This document shows, piece by piece, positions 15,393 through 18,648 of a DNA stretch of 18,648 bases. This DNA is from Thermoflexales bacterium. GTDB taxonomy: Bacteria > Chloroflexota > Anaerolineae > Fen-1058. Position 1 is the first letter of the stretch. Each line of letters opens with the position of its first letter. Location of the stretch: NCBI GenBank assembly GCA_030834835.1, contig JAUQXD010000350.1, positions 1-18,648 on the forward strand, written 5' to 3'. The notes under the pieces are model-generated. The model was not told where the DNA came from and did no database searches. It saw nothing but the letters and a program-made list of their open reading frames with translations. The translations under genes were made by a program, and so were the position numbers.

Positions 15393-15557
15393 TCATTTGA
15401 CGGCATTCGATTCGTCTTCTCCACCAATGCCACGTCGAAACTCGCGGATGCCGCGGCCCAGCTCACTGCCGAGCTTGCCGATGCGGCCCACGCCAAACAA
15501 CAGTATGACGATCACCAACACGATGATCAATTCAGTTCCACCCAGATGAAGCGGCAT
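15393..15557 (-). CDS. tatA: Twin-arginine translocase subunit TatA/TatE (short)
   Basis: A 54-residue protein with the TatA layout. A short outer N-terminus (MPLHLGGTE) leads to a single membrane helix (LIIVLVIVILLF), then the FG hinge, the amphipathic helix VGRIGKLGSELGRGIREFRR and a short acidic tail. TatA oligomers form the pore for folded proteins carrying twin-arginine signals, together with TatC, which is not in this window. The ATG at 15557 is preceded by AAAGGA eight bases upstream, and the gene begins 12 bases after apbE, so the two are probably cotranscribed. It is shorter than most TatA (60-90 residues) but lacks no essential element. Confidence 0.92.
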   Translation of the reverse strand: MPLHLGGTELIIVLVIVILLFGVGRIGKLGSELGRGIREFRRGIGGEDESNAVK

Positions 15558-15569
15558 CTTGCATTCCTT

Positions 15570-16526
15570 TCATGACCCGATCGGAAAACCGCTTGATCGG
15601 ATGACGGTGTTCGTTTTGGTAATCAGCAGCCCATCCACATCCGGTAGGCGCTCGATCAGTCCCAGACCTGCTTCCGCACCCAACACCATGACACCCGTTG
15701 CCAGAGCATCAGCAAGGCACGCGGTCGGCGCGACGATCGACACGCTGCTCAACTCCAACGGCGACAGGCCCGTGCGCGGATCGAGAATATGATGCAACTC
15801 AAAGTTCGCCGTGTAGGCATGCAGGTAATCGCCGGAGGTCGCGAGCGCGCCGCGCGCCAACTTCGTCACCGCGATCGAATCGCCGTTGTTGCGGCGCGGG
15901 TCTTGAATGCCGATCTGCCAACTCGCCCCATCGTCGCGGGGCGAACCGGCGATGTCGCCGCCTGCATCGACCATCGCTTGCGTGTAGCCGTGACGATTCA
16001 GTTCAGCCAATGCGGCATCGATGATGTAGCCCTTGGCGATGCCGTCCAGCGTGATCGACATACCCGCCTGCTGAAACGCAATCTGATCGGAATCGAGCGT
16101 GATTTTGGTGAAGCCCACTCGCGGCAACAGTGCCTGCAATTCAGCGGCCGTCGGCACAGCCGCTCGCGCGGTGCGCTGCTCGATGAAGTCCACCAACGGC
16201 TGGATCGTCACTTCAAACGCGCCGCCCGTCCAATCGTGAACACGCTGCGCTTGTTGCAGCACTTCGATCAATTCACGTGGCGGCGATGGCAACTGCCCGG
16301 TCGCGTTGAGCCGGCCCAGTGCGCTGTCCGATCGATGATGGCTGAAGATCAGTTCCAATTGCGCGATGCGGGCGAACGTCGCGTCGATCGCCGCTTGCGC
16401 CGAGGGCCGATCGGGCGTGAGCAGAACCAATCGGATGTAGGTGCCCAGCGCGCCGTGCGTGTCTTCGACGCGCGACAACTCGCCAGACTCGATCAGACGT
16501 CGCGCCAGCGTCGTGCTCAGGCCCAA
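15570..16526 (-). CDS. apbE: FAD:protein FMN transferase (ApbE family)
   Basis: The enzyme transfers FMN from FAD to Thr/Ser of target proteins outside the cytoplasm, using Mg2+. The frame of 318 codons contains the family signatures: THGALGTYIRLVLL near the start, FARIAQLELIFSHHRSDSAL, LDGIAKGYIIDAAL, DAGGDIAGSPR, HHILDPRTGLSP and CLADALATGVMVLG. The N-terminus is abnormal: there is no signal peptide or lipobox. The only start before the conserved core is TTG (16526), and that lies inside a fragment of a different gene (TVP38-like) in another frame. The original start and export signal thus seem lost, unless a frameshift joins it to the upstream membrane helix. The core looks intact. tatA follows at 12 bases. 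Confidence 0.85.
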   Translation of the reverse strand: MGLSTTLARRLIESGELSRVEDTHGALGTYIRLVLLTPDRPSAQAAIDATFARIAQLELIFSHHRSDSALGRLNATGQLPSPPRELIEVLQQAQRVHDWTGGAFEVTIQPLVDFIEQRTARAAVPTAAELQALLPRVGFTKITLDSDQIAFQQAGMSITLDGIAKGYIIDAALAELNRHGYTQAMVDAGGDIAGSPRDDGASWQIGIQDPRRNNGDSIAVTKLARGALATSGDYLHAYTANFELHHILDPRTGLSPLELSSVSIVAPTACLADALATGVMVLGAEAGLGLIERLPDVDGLLITKTNTVIRSSGFPIGS

Positions 16527-16692
16527 ACACGAAGCCGCCGGCCGGCGTCAGCACCGTGGACGGAAACAAGATCAACGGGCGGATGGCATACAGCCCGATG
16601 AGCAGCGCCCAGAACAGTAGCGCCACGACTTTCTGCCCATGACGTTTGAGCCAGATGGGATGCCTGGAAACAATGGTTGTGTCGTTTTGCAT
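16524..16692 (-). pseudogene. N-terminal fragment of a TVP38/TMEM64 (VTT-domain) membrane protein
   Basis: From the ATG at 16692 (GGAAG five bases upstream) about 57 codons read as the start of a TVP38/TMEM64 family protein. A basic cytoplasmic start is followed by the helix KVVALLFWALLIGLYAI and then RPLILFPSTVLTPAGGFVFG, the family's conserved entry to the VTT domain. The homology then stops: the following bases belong to apbE, read in the +1 frame, while this frame runs on without family features to 16273. About 150 residues of the expected VTT protein are missing. A deletion that fused the two genes is the simplest explanation. Removing one base from the TTT at the junction would give a 374-residue membrane-anchored ApbE. 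Confidence 0.7.
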
Positions 16693-16772
16693 GTAGTCTT
16701 CCGAGTCTGCAAACCGTGTGAATGGGCAACTGACACCTGGACGACTCAGGCGGCCGGATTCTTGCCTGTGGA

Positions 16773-16791
16773 CCACCTGGAAAGCAGGTGG
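16773..16791. repeat. Small inverted repeat CCACCTG-5-CAGGTGG
   Basis: Perfect 7-base arms around GAAAG lie upstream of the methyltransferase promoter and behind the TVP38 fragment's start. It could be an operator for either direction or a transcript hairpin; there is no U tract. Confidence 0.45.
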
Positions 16792-16841
16792 ACGCTGCAG
16801 TTGCTTATTTCCCGTCTGTGTCCGTGCTTGCGCCTGGACGT

Positions 16842-16870
16842 TTGACCTATGCCGTCATTCTGGCTATACT
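16842..16870 (+). promoter_or_regulatory. Sigma70-type promoter for the methyltransferase gene
   Basis: TTGACC (16842-16847) and TATACT (16865-16870) are separated by exactly 17 bases. Transcription would start near 16877, giving a leader of about 30 bases to the ATG at 16906, with AGGT nine bases before it. Confidence 0.72.
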
Positions 16871-16905
16871 TGTCTCGTCGTTTACTTCGCACACCAGGTT
16901 AACCC

Positions 16906-18603
16906 ATGCCCCTCTCTCAAAAAGAAATCCGCGACCGCGCCGTTGAATTTGTGCATGACTGGTCGAGTGCCTCACGCGAGAAGGCGGAAGCGCAGACTTT
17001 TTGGAACGAGTTCTTTAACCTCTTTGGCATTTCGCGCCGCCGCGTGGCGTCCTTCGAGGAGCCGGTGAGCAAGCTGGGCGATAGGCGCGGCTCGATCGAT
17101 CTGTTCTGGAAAGGGACGTTGTTGATCGAGCACAAATCGCGCGGCAAGGATTTGGACTCGGCCTATCAACAAGCGCTGGGTTATTTTCCCGGCATTACCG
17201 AGCAGGACCTGCCTCAGTATGTGCTGGTCTCCGACTTTGAACGCTTTCGCCTGTACGATCTGGACGCCCGCGACGAACACGACTTCGCTTTAACCGAACT
17301 ACCGAACAAACTGCATCTCTTCGGCTTTATCTCCGGCTACAAACAACAGACGTACCGTGATGAAGACCCGGTCAATGTGCAAGTGGCCGAGAAGATGGGT
17401 GAACTGCACGATGCCTTGCTCGCCAGCGGCTATGACGGTCATCCGCTAGAAGTCTTCCTGGTGCGCTTGATGTACTGCCTGTTTGCCGACGACACCGGCA
17501 TCTTTCCGAAGGATCACTTTGAATATTACTTGCAGACGCACGCCAACGACCTGAACACCGGGGCCGTCATCGCGCAGATTTTCCAGACGCTCAATACACC
17601 TGACGCCCGACGCCAGCGCACCAATGAAGAATTGCGCCAGTTTCAATACGTCAACGGCGACCTGTTTAGCGAAGCGCTGCCTTTTCCGTCCTTCGATGCG
17701 CACCTGCGCGCACTGTTACTGAACTGCTGCGGCTTCGATTGGAGCCGCGTGTCCCCCGCCATCTTCGGCTCGATGTTTCAAGCCGTGATGAATCCGGCGC
17801 AGCGCCGCAACCTGGGTGCGCATTACACCTCGGAAAAGAATATCCTCAAGGTGATTCGCGGCCTGTTTCTGGATGCGCTCTGGCAGGAATTTGAAACCAT
17901 CAAACACGATGCCCGCAAATTGCGGCAATTCCATGACAAGTTGGCCCGGCTGCGCTTTCTCGATCCGGCCTGCGGCTGCGGTAATTTTCTCGTCATCGCC
18001 TATCGTGAAGTGCGGCGGCTGGAAATTGCAGTCTTGAAGCAGCTGCGCCACCTATCGGGCGCGGAGGGCTTTCAACTCACGCTCGATGTGGCGTCGTTTA
18101 CGTCCCGCATCGATGTGGATGTGCTGTACGGCATTGAGATCGAAGAGTTCCCGGCGCGTATTGCGCAGGTGGCCGTGTGGCTGACCGATCATCAACTGAA
18201 CATGGAATTGTCAGCGGAGTTCGGGCACACCTTTGCGCGTCTGCCGTTGCATAAGACCGCGCACATTACACATGGTAACGCCCTGCAACTGGACTGGACG
18301 AAATTGATTGACAAGGCCGAATTGCTCAAAGACGGCCTGACCCTGTATGTTCTGGGCAATCCACCATTCGTCGGCAAACAATTTCGCACCGTCGGGCAGA
18401 ACGATGATATGGAACTGGTCTGCCGCGCCCTGAAAAACTATGGCACGCTCGATTACGTCAGTGCATGGTACGTCAAAGCCACGCAGTTCATCACTGATAC
18501 CCAATTCACTGTCGCGTTTGTCTCTACCAACTCGATTACGCAGGGTGAACAAGTCGGCACGCTCTGGCCTTATTTGTTGAGGTCGGGAATAAAGACACTG
18601 TAG
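16906..18603 (+). CDS. Type IIG restriction-methyltransferase (MmeI-like), C-terminally truncated
   Basis: This 565-residue protein combines a nuclease and an adenine-type DNA methyltransferase. Residues 55-80 carry a PD-(D/E)XK-like site: D65, then E75 and K77 in LLIEHKSRGKDLDSA. A helical spacer follows, with GAHYTSEKNILKVIRGLFLD before the methylase domain. SAM-binding motif I is FLDPACGCGNFLV (351-363) and catalytic motif IV is NPPF at 485-488. Family members usually run to about 900 residues and end in a target-recognition domain. Here the frame stops soon after the conserved STNSITQGEQVGTLWPYLL and lacks that domain. No continuation is seen in the other frames of the last 45 bases, so the gene is probably broken by insertion or recombination. 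It has its own promoter. Confidence 0.88.
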   Translation: MPLSQKEIRDRAVEFVHDWSSASREKAEAQTFWNEFFNLFGISRRRVASFEEPVSKLGDRRGSIDLFWKGTLLIEHKSRGKDLDSAYQQALGYFPGITEQDLPQYVLVSDFERFRLYDLDARDEHDFALTELPNKLHLFGFISGYKQQTYRDEDPVNVQVAEKMGELHDALLASGYDGHPLEVFLVRLMYCLFADDTGIFPKDHFEYYLQTHANDLNTGAVIAQIFQTLNTPDARRQRTNEELRQFQYVNGDLFSEALPFPSFDAHLRALLLNCCGFDWSRVSPAIFGSMFQAVMNPAQRRNLGAHYTSEKNILKVIRGLFLDALWQEFETIKHDARKLRQFHDKLARLRFLDPACGCGNFLVIAYREVRRLEIAVLKQLRHLSGAEGFQLTLDVASFTSRIDVDVLYGIEIEEFPARIAQVAVWLTDHQLNMELSAEFGHTFARLPLHKTAHITHGNALQLDWTKLIDKAELLKDGLTLYVLGNPPFVGKQFRTVGQNDDMELVCRALKNYGTLDYVSAWYVKATQFITDTQFTVAFVSTNSITQGEQVGTLWPYLLRSGIKTL

Positions 18604-18648
18604 CATGATTACCGACACGTTCACGCTCCTGCTCTCGCGCTGTGCAAG

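Noticed and set aside
16519..16527. Programmed ribosomal frameshift joining the TVP38 fragment to ApbE
   Set aside because: The needed shift is +1, while the TTTGGGC string would suit a -1 slip from the other frame. No stimulatory structure is evident, so a deletion junction is simpler.
18604..18648. Possible new gene starting with ATG at 18604
   Set aside because: Only 15 codons are visible before the window ends, with no ribosome site and no family resemblance; it cannot be judged.

Overview
The window looks like chromosomal DNA of a GC-rich, environmental, probably Chloroflexota-type bacterium (Anaerolineae/Caldilineae-like). This is inferred from GAF-rich sensor proteins, a DUF3048 lipoprotein with a Pro/Thr/Ala linker, a DUF4388 protein beside a Ras-like GTPase, and MmeI-type DNA methyltransferases. 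There is no rRNA, tRNA or CRISPR array to anchor the taxonomy. GATC tetranucleotides are conspicuously frequent.

Region 1 (1-12798) is a long run of genes all on the minus strand. In transcription order they are: a DUF4388 protein, a small Ras-like (MglA-type) GTPase, an alpha/beta hydrolase and a V4R-domain protein (12798 to 9839). After a 168-base gap come a hexapeptide-repeat (left-handed beta-helix) protein, a homologue of long-chain acyl-ACP reductase, a response regulator with a degenerate GGDEF domain, a LivJ-like substrate-binding lipoprotein, and a very large membrane sensor. The sensor (dCache-HAMP, then at least seven GAF domains and the start of an eighth) runs off the left edge. 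The last three genes are 9-24 bases apart and look like a ligand-sensing operon. A near-consensus sigma70-type promoter, followed by a 21-base-period direct repeat and a short palindrome, precedes the DUF4388 gene.

Region 2 (12799-14430) is a divergent promoter region, then a plus-strand DUF3048 lipoprotein gene closed by a perfect 17-bp intrinsic terminator.

Region 3 (14431-18648) is a decaying, rearranged zone. About 500 bases carry no recognisable gene. Then comes a composite pseudogene that joins the N-terminus of an MmeI-like methyltransferase to the C-terminus of a SnoaL-like protein, with a frameshift in each part. A minus-strand group follows, made of a TVP38/TMEM64 N-terminal fragment, an ApbE flavin transferase and a 54-residue TatA. 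Last, a type IIG restriction-methyltransferase gene with its own promoter stops before its target-recognition domain. Together these point to repeated gain and loss of restriction-modification genes.

The most interesting content is the region 1 signalling and lipid-enzyme cluster, which brings together sensory (GAF, V4R, substrate-binding), switching (GTPase, receiver, degenerate GGDEF) and acyl-chain (acyl-ACP reductase) functions.
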